A stretch of 64,000 nt of DNA from Cladorhizidae sp. MBARI D1340-BT2. Lineage: Eukaryota; Porifera; Demospongiae; Poecilosclerida; Cladorhizidae. The DNA lies in the NCBI GenBank assembly GCA_028752905.1, contig JAQNBH010000006.1, forward strand, positions 24,658,811 through 24,722,810, written 5' to 3'. A program made the translations under genes and the position numbers. Positions 11,000-24,629 of the stretch are shown here, piece by piece. The notes beneath the pieces were generated by a model. It saw only the letters and a program-made list of their open reading frames with translations. It made no database searches and was not told the origin of the DNA. The stretch's first letter is position 1; the number at the start of each line of letters is the position of its first letter.

Positions 11000-12690
11000 T
11001 ATGCTAGCCTGAAATCCCTCAGAATATCTTCTCTCTTTAGAAGAAAATGCACTCCTGGTTGGATTTCTGTATCAGCATCTAGTATGGTTATGCATTGAAG
11101 GTGCTAGCAAATATCATGAGGCAAAGAGTTACCCTCTACAAATTTCTCCTGGAAAAGTTGGGCATTAGTAGTAGCTAGCTGTTCTGACAGCAATAAGGGT
11201 AGCATTACCTTTACTAGAGTTTACAGGATCCCATCCAAGCACAAAAATGTCAACTAACAAGTGTAGCATACTAATCTCAATGGAAGCAAGTCAGCATTTT
11301 TTCTCCGTAACTAGTGATCCCTTATCAACATACTTATGTAAGCCAGAAATTGATTAAATCATATTACCCACAGAGATTAGAATGCTCACTTAGCTCCCAT
11401 CAAGCTCAAATGCACTCTCCCTGCGTAATCCATCATTGTCCGTGGGACGGGATCCAGGATGAACTATTTGAAAGTTAATGCTATCCTTTCTGGTGTTAAA
11501 ACCTTCACAAGTTTTACATCCCAGATGCCACTGCAAAGATCTTGCTCTATCGTGGCCCAAATCAGCAGAAGACTGTAAACAATGTATCAAAGGACACTAA
11601 CTCATTTCTCAAAGTCTAAACTATTGAGAGAGTTTACTGGTATAGGCACAAGTAGCCTAGTGTAGGAAAAACAGCTTGCTAAAACAGCAGAATGCCCATA
11701 AAGATTCCTTCGAGGACAGTGGTTGCGATCAGCGATTGGTAACAGCATTTTTCTTGTCAAACCAGACTTGTTAATAATAACCTCCCTTTCAATTGCAACC
11801 ACCCTTCAAATAGAAATTGCAGGTAGATGGACTGAAGTAAATATTATCTGCAGTTGCTATTAGAAAATATATAGAAATTTTATCCCTAGCCACATTTCCT
11901 TTAGGTAGGTTTGGGTCTTTCCATTCACATCCTTTATACTTGCTTGCAAAACTGATTAAGTTATGATTTTAAAAGCCTTAAGACCATTTTAGATCAGTTC
12001 TTGTAAGTTGCTAGAGTATTAAGAGGCACCTTTACATACTCCACCCTCTAATGCTGCAGGGATAACTAATGTTGTTCTAATGCTGCTGGTACGAAGCAGC
12101 CACCATACTAGAGCTTGGAATAACAATCCCATTGAAGAGACACCTCCCACACACGTGCATGTACTTGACTGTCAAATGCTGAACGTTCTATTAAGTAGCA
12201 TTTAGGGGGCCTAACTTGTACCACTTTTGTCTATAAAAATATTTTAGTTTCCTAAACTGTAGTTGTTAAGCCTCTCATGTTTAGTTACCTAATGTTCTTA
12301 AGTTAAGTTATGGTATCTTGCTATGAAGCGCACTGTTCTCAAAGTCCTTGAAACATGCACCAATTATGAACATGTGAACAAGCTTCATGATTAGTGTAAC
12401 ATATTTCCCAGAACATTGAGGCAAGAATTGTAATAGCATAACCAGGCCTATTTATAGCTGCAACTCTCTGTAACTGTCCACAGTTTCCTAACGAGTATCT
12501 TGCTGCTCCATCATGACATTTGCAACCTTTCCCAAGTGATCTAGTGGCACAGGCAGCTCCTCCTGCACGTCCTCTAAATTGCCAAAAACATTTTCCAATG
12601 TCCCAATGATGGTATAACTGGATCGTAAAGGATATCAACATTGAGCCTGTCACAAGAATTGCATATTTCATGATAACTGATCTTCAAATG
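10830..12690 (-). repeat. Dispersed repeat family, copy A (inverted)
   Basis: Read on the minus strand, 12690 to about 11650 aligns with 55960-56940, and about 11155 to 10830 aligns with 61530-61830. The roughly 495 bp between (11155-11650) is replaced by a 4.6-kb satellite in the other copy. Shared landmarks include TAGGAAACTGTGGACAGT near 12470 and TAACAAGTCTGGTTTGAC near 11760. The minus-strand frames 11602-11802 and 12339-12671 match no family I know. Confidence 0.75.
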
Positions 12691-12907
12691 GTTTTATAGT
12701 TGAATATACTTTGCTGAATAAAACCAATTGCAAAGAATGCAGGATAGACCATCTATAGGTCGTTACATCATCTCAGGAGCCACGGTCTTAATTTAATATG
12801 GCTTGGGAGACTTATGAATTTCATTCATTTTCCACCCGCACGCTTGACTACGTACTTACATTTTAGCGCCTAATGAAAACTGTAATTGTATAGAGTAGGG
12901 CTTCCTG

Positions 12908-13270
12908 TAGCCACTGGTGCTAATTTCAACTCTCTAGCACTTGGCAATCTGGAGATATTTACGCACCAAAATCAGGCATTCAGGTTTTTGAGGATCCTTC
13001 CACTTGTAGCTCCTGTAACATGGCTATAGTTATATCTATGAAAAATACTTTAGTATCAACATAGAGCACACAGAGAGACATATCTTTTGAGCTGTATATA
13101 AAGTCCATAACATGAAGTTTGCAGAATCTATGGAGCTATACATGGTAACCACAAGTTAAAAAAATATTTATTTTTTTAATGCACTGGTCATCCCTGACAA
13201 ACTCCCAGTTGACTCATTGCGAACTGGTGATGTTTATATTTGGTAAGAGTGATTCTATCACAGGTTAAGT
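12908..13270. repeat. Truncated copy of the palindromic element
   Basis: About 12908-13270 is collinear with 9970-10320, from CCACTGGTGCTAATTTCAAC to GATTCTATCACAGGTTAAG. Homology extends about 90 bp past the right arm of the palindrome. The left arm is missing. Confidence 0.75.
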
Positions 13271-14960
13271 ATTGATTTGAGTGCGGATGTAATCCTGTGT
13301 AAGTGCCTTAGAACTGTCCATTAATTTGGAAATGCAAATTCAGCTGCGATTGTGTCAATTTTATACCTGGAACAGACTAGCTAGCCAGATGTGAGACAAA
13401 ACTTTCTTCTTTCTGATGAAGACTGAAGTATTTCTGTTGAACTGTTAGGACTAAAAAACAAACAGATTTATTTAAAGAGAATCCTTGAATTTGCTTAGGG
13501 TAAGTTGCTCTGTAACTAATTGATACCGACAGACAAAAACTAACCTTGTTTTGCACTTTTATTTTCTTTCTTTTTTCCAGTTCCTGTGTGAGTAATTAGT
13601 TCTGTGCAGTTCAAAATCTCATTATAATAATATACTAGAACTTTATTTAAATCAGCTTTTTTGTTCAGCTGAGAGTAATCGTACAAGTTTGAATAAATTT
13701 AGAAGTGTACTAGTATTATGCATAATATGATGTAATGTTACATGTTTTACCTTCTTGTACGTAACCTGATATTCATCTCCCTCCTCTTGATGTTCGGACT
13801 CTCCTCACATTTGGTGAGTATTTGAATCTACAATAATCATCCCCAACATCTTGCAATGTGCATAATACAACTACTTATTGTTGGTGGTAATAATACCCAC
13901 AACTGTCTATATCTCAACTCTCTTAACATGGTGTCATAATGCGCTCAGGATGCTACACACAAAACTAGATGCTATGGGTACATTTTCCTCTGTAAGTTAA
14001 AACTAGACCAACAACAGCTGTCTTTGCATGGAACTTGAGCTCTATGTTGAATGAGCTCTATACTGGGAGGTAGCAACAGCGAACCTAATTTCTGCTGCGT
14101 TATATGTTTAGTTTGTTCTTGCTCTAGTACAGGCAGCATTCAGCAGTGAAGCTAGATATATTTAATGGGAACTCTTAAGGGTGTGGATCTTGCTGTTCTT
14201 TTACTATTATAGTCTACTAGATAATGACGGGCTTAGATAATTTATCCACTAAAGCTTTGGATGTAGTACCTAGCCCTTATCATGAGCGTACATGGATTTC
14301 TGGGGGTTCTGTAGAACACCCCTTTCATTTTAATGATATTCATTGGAATGTGTTTGTGTGTGTTTTGCCCTCTCAGATTTCATTTCAGACAATGGCTCAC
14401 TTCATTAATATAATTTTAATTATACATAGGTACATTGATAGTGTTAAATAATGTGGAAACAAAATTACAATAACTTAGGGCTAGGCTTTGCCCTAGCCCT
14501 AGCCCTTGACCATGGGGGAGGGGAAAATGAGAACCCAACGAATGTACTTTCTAAAGAAAGCCCACAACCCCCCCATGCAAATAAGACCAATCTGCTCAGG
14601 GTGCTCGGGTCCCACCGAGGGGCTGTCTGGTTGGATGGACTTTGTCCTTCGATCGGTTAATGAGCTAATCATTGCACAGTTACACATCAAGCTACGTGAG
14701 CATTAATAGTAGTTGTAGAACTAATGAGCTACAACTCTGCCATGAAGAGGCAACGACAAAATATGGACATCAGGTAATTTTTCAAAATAACAGCCATTGA
14801 GTATGAAGATAAGAGAAATTATTGCTAGCTATTTAGCTTGAAGCCTGTACACTTGATAAACCAATCTCATTTATTCAGATTCTAGTGAACCTCAGTCTGA
14901 TCTGGATCATTCTGAAATCAGTACCACACTGGAAAGCTGACATGAAGATGAAGTTCCTAT
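13271..14960. other. Gene-poor stretch
   Basis: Nothing identifiable. Frames between 14224 and 14706 overlap a CTAGCCCTAGCCC-rich patch and show no domain. Confidence 0.4.
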
Positions 14961-14969
14961 AGTTAATGA

Positions 14970-17075
14970 ATGCTCAAGTGGAAGTGCCGAAGGACCAGAA
15001 TCGTATGTTTATTATCTGCAAATAGGTCTATTGATGATGCTGCTAGTTTAATAATTAAGCTTTCTAGTGGTGCTAGATACTGTCACCACGATGTACAATT
15101 GCCTAGTGTCCTTACTGGCACCTTATTACCTAGCTATCACCAAAAGTTTAACATATTGTGGCTCAGTAAATATCCTTGGCTAGTCTTCAGTTCTAAGGTA
15201 GATGGTGTATTTTGTCCTCTGTTTCTTCCATCTAGCCAATGTAAAGATAAAGGTTACCTGGTAATTAAGCCTTTTTCTAACTGGATCAAGATGAGTTGCA
15301 CTTTGAGTAATCATCCGAAGCTTCAATACCATCGTGATTGTTTGCAGCAAGCATATGCACAATTGAAAATCCAGCATCACGAGTAGATGTAATGACAAGC
15401 ACTACTGCTGTTCAAAAGGAAATTAGGCAATACTGAGGCAAATTGTTTGAGCAATTCTTTTTTTAGGCAAACAGGGTATTGCATTTCGTGGAAAGTTAGA
15501 GGATGTTGCATCGTCAAAGAATGCAGGAAACTTTTTAGCACTGCTAAAATCTTTTGCGGGGACAGACAGTATTTTATATGAGCATCTTTATTGTACCGAG
15601 GCAAAGAATGCAACACACTTATAACCAGGGACTCAAAATGTAATTATTAATATTATAGGCTATGATATGATTCTTGCCAAAACAATATCTGAAATAAAAG
15701 AAGCAAAATATTTTTCCGTTCTAGCTGATGAGGTTTCATGTCACAATGTAGAGCATTTGCACATATGCCTTCACTTTGTTGATGGCCATGGTGACATTCG
15801 AGAAGAGTACGTTTCATTTGTAAAACTTGAGAGAGTCCGAGCAGCTGATGTAGCAAATGCCATTATACAGACCTTGGAGGGGCTTGGCTTATCACTGAGT
15901 GATTTGCGAGGATAAGGGTATGATGGGGCCTCAATGATGAGTGGGGAGAGAGCTGTTGTGCAGGCATTACTTCGAGAGAAGCATCCCAAGGCATTGTACA
16001 CCAATTGTGCAAGTCCTTCCATAATCTGGCTATCATAAGTTCCTGTTCTGTTCCACCTATAAGGAACTGTGTAATTCAGATAAAAGGTTTCACATTATGG
16101 ATAAAGGATTCAGCTAAAAGAGAGGGTCTCCTTAAAGCAATCATTCAGAAGAGGTCTCAGATTGGCACAAAGCAGTCTTCAATAATCAACGTTTGCATTA
16201 CTCGATGGGTAGAGAACATCAATGGCTGGGAGCGTTTCTGTCTATATCATCCTTTTCTAATTGAAATGTGTGAGATAGTACTCGATGGAAATAGTGAATT
16301 TGTGAACTATAAAGATGGTTGGACTACTGATGATAAGAAAAATGCTCTTGCATATATGAAAACATTGGAGTCCTTGGCATTTTTGTATTCCCTAGTCACT
16401 CTCTTTAGATCTGTTAAAGAAGCTGTTGTTAAATTACAAGAAAGTGCCAAGACCTTACCTCTGGAGTGACAATAGTACAAGAGACTGTTGCAATGAATTT
16501 AAAAGAGATAGAGCAGATGTTGATAATTTTTCACAGCGTATCTTTCGGCATCAGTCCAATATAACTATTTCGATGCCACGCACAACTCAGCATCGTCTCA
16601 ATCCACTAATTCAGTTGAGGATTATTTTAAATGGGCTGTAGTTATCCCTCTTCTTGACCACATTATACATCAATATTTACTAAGCATACCAACCAGGTAG
16701 CTTCATTGCAATACCTCTTGCCCATCCATATCACTACTTCATCCTTTATTAATATTGAACCTGCTGTTACTTTCTATTCTGAAGATCTACCAAATGTGAG
16801 TATACTTGATGAAGAGTTACATCGCTGGAAGTCAATGTGGCTACAAATTTAACCAGATGAGCATCCTCAAAATCTGAGTGAATCGCTTAAATTCTGCTGC
16901 CTCAAAACCCTTCCAAATGTCCCTTTTGAACCTTTTTGCTACACTCCCACTCAGTTACCATATTTGTGAACGATCTGCTTCCACACTTCGATGTTTAAAA
17001 AAGTGAGGAAAGACTCAGTGCCTTAGCATTAATACTGGAATGGATCGATACTGTTGCAAACTTTACGTAGAACAA
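14970..17075 (+). pseudogene. hAT transposase pseudogene, DUF4371/ZNF862-like
   Basis: A TTF-type zinc-finger region is at about 15130-15340 (HQKFNILWLSKYPWL, then FCPLF and a spaced His). The DUF4371 catalytic region is at 15667-16022: SEIKEAKYFSVLADE carries a conserved Asp, and after a TAA at 15913-15915 (CAA in relatives) comes GYDGASMMSG with the next Asp. The spacer is in another frame from 16005. The C-terminal dimerisation signature ERSASTLRCLKK is near 16970, broken by a stop. Frameshifts and stops occur throughout, so no active protein is possible. Family relatives in animals include ZNF862 and PRKRIP1-regulator-like domesticated hATs. Confidence 0.75.
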
Positions 17076-17250
17076 CATCTCTGTAAATATTTTTGGAGTT
17101 TCCACGATTTGTGCTGGATGGGGCTTTGTGCTGGATGGGGCATATATATTTCCCTCTTGCACTATATATCCTCACCATGGCTTTCAGCCACATGATCCAC
17201 ATCCGACATAATACATAACCCCCCTTTTCAAAAGTCTGCGTACGCCCCTG
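14970..17250 (+). mobile_element. Decayed hAT element (DUF4371/TTF type)
   Basis: It consists of a transposase pseudogene (14970-17075) followed by a right terminal repeat at 17219-17250. Read inward on the minus strand, that repeat starts CAGGGGCGTACGCAGACTTT and goes into AAAGGGGGG, a typical Tip100-like hAT terminus. The next eight bases are CTTATAAG, the potential target duplication. I found no matching left terminus, so the 5' side is truncated or too diverged. Confidence 0.7.
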
Positions 17251-17651
17251 CTTATAAGCTTCTTAAACTAGCCTTATTCCTACTAGGACAGCTTCTCAGG
17301 CTCTTCTACTTGGCACACTTGTAGATCTTGGATAGATAACCAATTATATCAACACAGCTCTGGGCTACTTTCCGGGAAAGTAAATTGGATGATTTTACAA
17401 TTTTTTAAAAATCAATCAGCTATCTTGTAAACCGCCTCCTGTGTGATTTACTAGGTTGCTTCTATCACATTCCCAGTGTCCCCAGAAGTTGCAAACCTTT
17501 ACAAGTGGGTACTGAGCAGCTGCTTGCTTTACAGCTGTACTCAAAGTTCTTTAGATAGAGGAGCTATTGATTTAGTTAAGAGCTTTGTAAAGTTTGGCGT
17601 TATCAGATTACAACAGATAGCAAGTTTAATTAAATATTGTGGGGTGTAACT

Positions 17652-19590
17652 ATGGCTAAATATTGTGATACAGATAAAGTGCTGTGTATGTTGGATGATG
17701 AGAGCGATGACGATTTTGATGGCTTCATAGTGAAGAATTATAGTGAGGATGATGAGGATGTTGGAGTTTGTGAGGTAGCTGATAGTGTTAGTGATGGCGT
17801 AGTTGGTGGTGAGTGTAGCTAAAGTGGTAGCAGTTCTGGTGCCAGTACTTCTTGTTCCACTTCTTCCATCTCCTTTAGCCAGGCATCTGGGTGCACTGTT
17901 GACATGGAAGGAAAAGAGCCTTTGGAGTTTGCTCAGCTTTTTCTGGAAGACAATATCCTGAAGAGAGTTGTGAACGAAACAAATTTGTATGCTGAGCAAT
18001 TCATGGGGCTGGAAATAAAGACTTACCTCTTCGATCAAGAGTCAGAGAGTGGAAAAGGTGCTCAGTCAGTGAAATGGTGAAGTTTCTTGCCCTTTATTGC
18101 CATGAGCATGGATAATAAGCATCGGATTGAGGACTATTGGTGCAAGAAATGGCCCTTCACCACGTCATGCTTCTCCTCTATCATGGCTGGAGACCAATTT
18201 TGTATCGCGCTTCTTTCACCTAAATGATGGAGAGAAGGTGTACATAGGGGTCGGCCAGGATATGATGCCCTGTTCAAAATACGGCCACTTATGGAGCATT
18301 TACTAGACAAATTCAAAACCTTTTACCAGCTGGGGAGAGAAATATCAGTCGATGAATCAATGATAGGCTTCAAGGGACGGCTGTGGTTTATCCCTATCAA
18401 GTGGAGCATGAAACCCTACGTCCTGGCAGAAGGCTCCAGTGGATATATGTACATTTGGAAGCTCTATGCTGGTGAGGAAACTGTATAATATATATACACA
18501 CAAAATAGCCATGAAGAAAAGTACTATAATATTATATATAATAAATATAATTCACTTCTTAGTCTTTCCCCCCCACTTTTTTCTTTGTTTTTCCACCTCC
18601 TTCCCGCTCTTCTTCATTATCCCCTTTTTCCTTCCCGCTTTTTTTCCTTTTCAGTTCTTGTTCTTTTTTGGGGGGTTCCCAGAGAAATGAGAGCCTCTCT
18701 GCTACAGAACAACACATGACATGGTGATGAAGCTAGTGGAAGGGATGGAGAATAAAGGACACCATTTGTACACAAGTCCAGACTTGTTCCTCAACCTAAA
18801 AAGTAGTGGCTTTGGTGCATGTGGTGCAGTTCGGGTGAACAGGAGGGGGTTACTTGCATGTATCAAGGCCAAAGACAAAATGAAAAAGGGTGACATCAAG
18901 TATATAAGTACAAATGGTGTCCTTGCCTTGAAATGGATGGACAAGAGAGCTGTGACCATTCTGAGTACTATCCACGATGATAGCACTATAGCAAAGAGGA
19001 GGAGGACAAGGCTGTCAGCAACTGGCATGGAGGAGGTCATAAAGCCAACAGCCATTGTCGAGTACAATAGTCACATGGGTGGGGTTGACAAATCCAATTA
19101 GCTGATGAGTTACTATACCTTCCAACATAGGACACAGAAATGGTGGAAACGGGCAGCTTTTCATCTCCTCAACCTGGTATTGGTAAATGCATACATAATA
19201 TATAAAGGGACACCTTTGACTGGCCGAAGAGTAACACACCAGTGCTTCTTAGTGAAGGTTGCTGTTGGATTTCTTCTGGAGGCAGGCCTGACAGAAGCTC
19301 AGCTTGAAGTGTCCATCTTCCCCACAATCATCTTGTGGCTGAACCAGCCAGACTTACAGGAATGCACTTCATAGAGCACCTTCCCCCAAATAGCAATGGC
19401 AAAAGGTCCCTGTGTGCTTGCTACCTGTGCAGCAGCAAAAAAGGAAGTCAGAACTTCATTTAGATGTAAGATTTGTAAAGTAGCTTTATGTATTACACCT
19501 GCTTTGAACTATACCTCACAAAAGTTAGTCCTGTGTCGCTTACCATCCACATCATATCGTGTGTTTTTTATTTATTTCTTCACTTTTCCT
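17652..19590 (+). pseudogene. piggyBac-type transposase pseudogene
   Basis: The N-terminus is acidic (from the ATG at 17652), with a TAA at 17820. The DDE_Tnp_1_7 core is recognisable by YDALFKIRPLMEHLL and REISVDESMIGFKGR near 18265-18390, which contains the first catalytic Asp. TGA at 18075-18077, a stop near 18223 and a pair of compensating frameshifts near 18200-18250 break it. After an intron or insertion (18473-18681) the core resumes at 18721. YNSHMGGVDKSN near 19063 carries the third Asp, then a stop. A cysteine-rich C-terminal zinc ribbon is at 19400-19500 (CKICKVALCI). The segment normally carrying the second Asp reads GHHLYTSPDLF, so that Asp appears deleted. Confidence 0.8.
18473..18681 (+). 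other. Possible intron or insertion in the piggyBac pseudogene
   Basis: The protein match stops at GT (18473) and restarts after AG (18681). Between them lie an AT-rich head and a roughly 110-base pyrimidine tract (18555-18675). It fits an old GT-AG intron, but the frames on either side do not join cleanly, so a simple insertion is equally possible. Confidence 0.4.
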
Positions 19591-19789
19591 TGATTGTTTT
19601 TTCTTCCAGTAGCACAACTTTTACCAATCCTATGTATGCAAACAACTATGACTATGAATAATATTTATAGTGGATATGTAATATAAATGCATTGTTGCTA
19701 GATCATCCCAAAGCTAGCTGAGCTGAAAATATACTAGCACTGGCTATAGAATACCATGGTTGCTTGGCAGTCTACTAGCTACCTACAGC

Positions 19790-20450
19790 ACTAGCTATTG
19801 CTGGCTATATATATATCAGCTACAACTGCCTTCTTCAAGCGCTAGCTAATTTGCTAGCTATAATGATCATCTAAAACTACCAACTTCAATCACTAGCTAA
19901 TTTCCTAGCTATAATGATCATCTAAAACTGGCAACTTGGCAAGCGCTAGCTAATTTTCTAACTATAAAGATCAGCTAAAACTGCCTGTACAGTTCAAGCG
20001 CTAGCTAATTTGCTAGCTATAATGATCATCTAAAACTTCCAACTTCAAGCGCTAGCTAATTTGCTAGCTATTTAAAGATCAGCTAAAACTGCCTAGACAC
20101 TTAAAGCGCTAGCTAATTTGCTTAGCTATAATGATAATCTAAAACTGCCAACTTCTAGTTTGCTAGCTATAAAGATAAGCTAAAACTGCCTGCGCTAGCT
20201 ACTTTGCTAGATATAAAGATGGCCTAAACTACTATACCTCGAGAGCTAGAAACTTTGCTATCCAAAGATGACCGACAATTATTTACTTTACTAATTAGCT
20301 AAGCTTTATAAAATTAATATGATCTACAACTGTCTACTTCGAGCGCTAGCTATAAGATGACCTACAGCTAGCTACCTTGAGCGCTACCTAAAAAGATAGC
20401 CTATATACAACTAGCTAGCTAGCTAAAAAAATGCTCTAGCTAAAACTAAC
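19790..20450. repeat. Minisatellite, 51-bp unit, about 12-13 copies
   Basis: Copies of GCTAGCTAATTTGCTAGCTA followed by TAATGATCATCTAAAACTGC and CAACTTCAAGC. The copies diverge progressively to the right, where only GCTAGCTA and GATGACC-like cores remain. Confidence 0.88.
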
Positions 20451-20460
20451 TTCGAGCACA

Positions 20461-23400
20461 CTATGTAACAAACTGGTTAGCTCATCCACATAATAATCTT
20501 ACTTGGAGTCTAGCTTCACTTGTCTTGACATCTCTAAAGATTCTTCTAGCCTCGTGTTAGGTAGAAAGTTAGGAGATAGTCTGAATATCAATGAACACTC
20601 ACCTCAACGAGCCACACACAACAAAAATAAATAATAAAAACATCAGGTAATTAAAAAACACAGGTGATTCCAATAAACAGTATCTGCGTGCAGGGGAAAT
20701 TACCTGAGTAAACTCCCTTCGCATTCTAAGAGTTTAAGGATGCCAATGGGCAATATTAGGAAAGTTATGAGTAAAAAGAACATATCAACAGAATATACCT
20801 GTAAATACTTGTTTTCTTCCTTGATGTTATAACTCTACCTACCTCTTGCTAGTGCCTCAACTGCCAGGGCCATGTAGGACTTGCCAGGCTGCTGGATCAG
20901 AAACCAAATCCCTCATTAACAAAGTGCTAATACAGTTAGAGGTGCTGTGAGGCCCAGCATCTGGCCCAACCAGTAAAGCAACATATTGCCTCCATTCCTT
21001 TCCACCAATCACTGTTGCACACCATTCCCCATCATTAGCTATTGTACCCATAGTTCATATTGAAATGTAATTATGGTACTTTATGACACTGGCAACCTGG
21101 AGTAACTGTCTCTTAGGGTATAAATGTACTCTATGTATGCCATGCTCCTGCAAGCTCCAGGTTTCTAGATCACTGAATCTTCCATGCCCTTCTTTGTGAC
21201 TTGTGGCTGCCCCTATGCTGAAGCTGTGGCACAGTAGACTTTCATGTATCAGAACATCGGATTATTCAAACTCAGTTGCATGGTAATGATCATCAATGGG
21301 AGATTTCATTAGGGAGGGCTAGAGATTTGCAGGTGAAAGTCAAATCAGTTCGCTAAACCTGCAAAAGTAAGAGCTCAGTTTTATCTAATGAGTCATAGTT
21401 CGCTGTACTTGGCAAGATATTTTAAGGAACCACTTGAGCTAGACTCTCACAAGAGTATGGCAGTAGAAATGCAACCATAACAGAGATCATGAAGAATCAA
21501 ACAAAACTTCGACAGTTAGCAGCACCATTTATAGTCAGTTGAGAGTTCAAGTCATGTCATTAGCCTTGCTAAAGACGACCAGCTTGGAAGCACTCTATAT
21601 TTCTATTTCATTCAGAAAAGAGGCCAAGGCATGCAGTCTCAGTGGAGTTCCATGAAAAGTTACATGAAGGAGTATCAGAAGCACACCATTTGCTAGGGGC
21701 AAACTGGCATGATGAGATAGACCACCAAGTGTTGCAGGCAATTCTGAATCCTCCGAGACAGCACTGGTGGTTGTTAAAAGAGTGAGACATCTGGCGTGCA
21801 CAAAGCGTATGATAACCTGAAGCAAAGAACTCTTGCATCTCGTTTTAGTAAATAGTGTTATTGTACAGGATGTAGTAATCAACAACAATTGCTCGTATAA
21901 AATATACACAAAAATACTTTAAATGAATGAATATGTGTATAAGACAGCATGGCTGCTACTGAGGACATAGCTGCTTCTCCTTCAGGAAGTAAGCTGCTCA
22001 CATTCCATGGCCCTGCAGACTAAAATCGCTAATGATATTAGCAATTATTGAAACACCCGAGTCAGTATCGACAAGTTTATAATGACTTGCTTGCTTTTCA
22101 TATATCCAAAGTTTTCCCTTATCCGAACTATAGTGTAGATCCCAATACGTTGAATGCATTTGGGTCTACAGTACCCAGATGCATCTAACCCTGCCTTGGC
22201 TGGGGACCTTCATGCAACCACTAACCATTGACATGTCAGATATGTGCTGTCTCGAAACACAGAGAGTGGGCATTTTTTTACCCAGAGGTTAAGCAGAGTC
22301 CTGACTGGACAGATATCTGACTTTTTCTTCCCGATGAAGAGCTGGATTCCGTGATGAAAATTGTCTATCTTCGACTGTAATAGTCATTCTTATGATGTCC
22401 TGGCAGGACGGATGACCCACTGCAATAGCTGAGCAAGACAAGTGGCATGTTGGTTCATAGAGGCTTCTGATAGACTGTCATTTCATTTCTCCTGATCTTG
22501 GAAAGCAACAGAGGTTAAAGCAGCATGCATCCCAAGTGATGTACAATGGTATGAGTGGGCCCCCCACCTCCTTTCAGCTTTATAAGAATATCAGGAGATA
22601 TATGGCAATTTCTGTCATTTCTCCCAACCTTGGTATGCTTCCATTCATTTGATTCCCTGTAGACTGTATTGTAGATGTTGATGGGCAGGCTCCAAGTGGT
22701 CTTTCTTGCCATCAGCAATGTAGAGAAATCAGATTGCTGACAAGTATACTTGATGGTATGATGGTTAACCCTGACCCAGCAATCTATGACATGAAGCTGC
22801 ACGGCACCCAGTCTCTGTTGCTGAACTGCCTGAAGCCCCCCTGCAATTTAAAATTCCTGGAATTTTTACTGACTACTGCAGTATGTAACGTTGGCCATTC
22901 CTAATCAATAAGTTTCTTCACCTCTCTTTAGCCCAGTTCGGCCAGCTAGATACTAGAGTTACTTACAGTTCTTGTGAGACGATATCAGGTTCTCTGATGG
23001 CTGAAGGGACCGGGCACAGAAATATGTTACATCATTTTGGGACAGATTAACCACTGCTCTATTCTCTCTCCCAGGGATGTGCTGGCTTATAATTAGCAGA
23101 TTATATTAGAGCAAAAGAAAAACAGGCTTTTCATGAGGTTCATCACATTGACAACCTTTCTACCACCTAATATCAGGATGGCCACCAATACAACACTGCT
23201 ACACCAGTATTTAGCTGCTTATGCCCACCACTATTTTTTCCCATAAAGCTTTCCCAATCACTAATGGAAACAGTTCCTTCACCACGATGTGAGGGATTTT
23301 CTATGCTTGTTGTATATAGTTTATCTTAATACCATTGCCCTCCTGACAAGAATATTCCACACTCCCATCATCGTGGGGCATTGGAATTAAGATCACTTCC

Positions 23401-24620
23401 CAACACCAATCCTCCCCCTATTCTATGCTTGGACAATGCAGGCCCACCATAAAAGCTGATAGAAACTCATTCTGATCCTGGTGCTATAATGGAGCTCTCT
23501 AGCTAATGCTGGCAGGTCAGTTTCTTCTCAGGAATGATCTGCCTGATTTTATTAAGCTGCATACGTATTGTAGCCGCCCAATTATTCCAACAAATGGAGT
23601 TCTAATAATTGAAAATCATCGATAACTGAACTGCAGTGTGGAAGACCTTCAGCTATTTTTAGCTCCACATAAAATCATTGGCAATCCACTCTCCTATACT
23701 GCATTCCACTGCCACTCAAGCTAAATTTATCCAGTTCTTCATAATATCACAGATCTTGAGCTCAATATTGATATTAAGGAAAACTCTTTTTGTCTTTTGA
23801 ATAGGTCTGGCCATACTCTCTGCTTAGACTAGAACATGCCGGACTAGTGAATGCTATAACACATCCCTCCACATTGGACTAGGGATGTTGACCTATTGAA
23901 GTGCAAAGCACGTTACTTCATAGCAGCAGTCTGATATCAGTCATCAACATTACCATAGAGAAAAATCCGTCGTAAGCACAAAAGTTGGTGAGAACTCAGG
24001 TTGCAGAGCAAGTTTAATGATATTGTCACCAAACTTTGGTTTGTTTGGTCGTATACCTAACCATATACACTAGAGGCAATCCTAGGTCTATGATTGGTAG
24101 CCATGGATATGGGGCAGAGACATGATTGGTGACAGAGACAGCTAATAAGTGTTATGTTAGTAAACATTGCAGAGAGTGGAAGTTGCTGCATGCACTCAAA
24201 GAAGGATGGTAGAAGAAGAATTTTGACGCAAAATTCATAATTTGCAGGAGATTATTAATGTTACTTTCTGTGATGGTACTCACGAAAAAAAAGTTAGATC
24301 TTTTCTTATGTCTGGGCATTTATGAGACGAGTTCCAAAAGGAAGTTTAGACTTTCCCAGAAGATGCCTGAAACTTGAGAAGTCTTGAGTTGCCCTAACTA
24401 TGAAGTATTTGGGTTTGCATGCACTAGAATAAATTTAAAGTAGTATAGCCACAATAGTTAAATATTTGCTCTACATTCTCATCACCTCACTTGCCATAAG
24501 GTATAGATTGAGGCTCTTGGGAATAAAATTACCCACCAAAAATATCCTGTATTGCTGTGCACATATTCAACATATCTGACCATGCCCTAAGAGTTTCTCC
24601 ATTGTTGTTATGATGTTTGG
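20461..24620. other. Long gene-poor stretch
   Basis: I see no domain, splice-consistent exon chain, terminal repeat or tandem array in these 4 kb. Frames such as 21595-21909 and 22515-22802 on the minus strand have no recognisable motif. Untranslated or intronic sequence of an unseen gene cannot be excluded. Confidence 0.4.
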
Positions 24621-24629
24621 AAGCTAGCT

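Noticed and set aside
14470..14515. CTAGCCCTAGCCC run as telomere-like sequence
   Set aside because: Only a few imperfect units, and not the TTAGGG repeat expected in animals.
15720..15745. CTGATGAG resembling a hammerhead ribozyme core
   Set aside because: The matching GAAA core and flanking stems are absent. The same holds for CTGATGAG at 19103 and near 25438.
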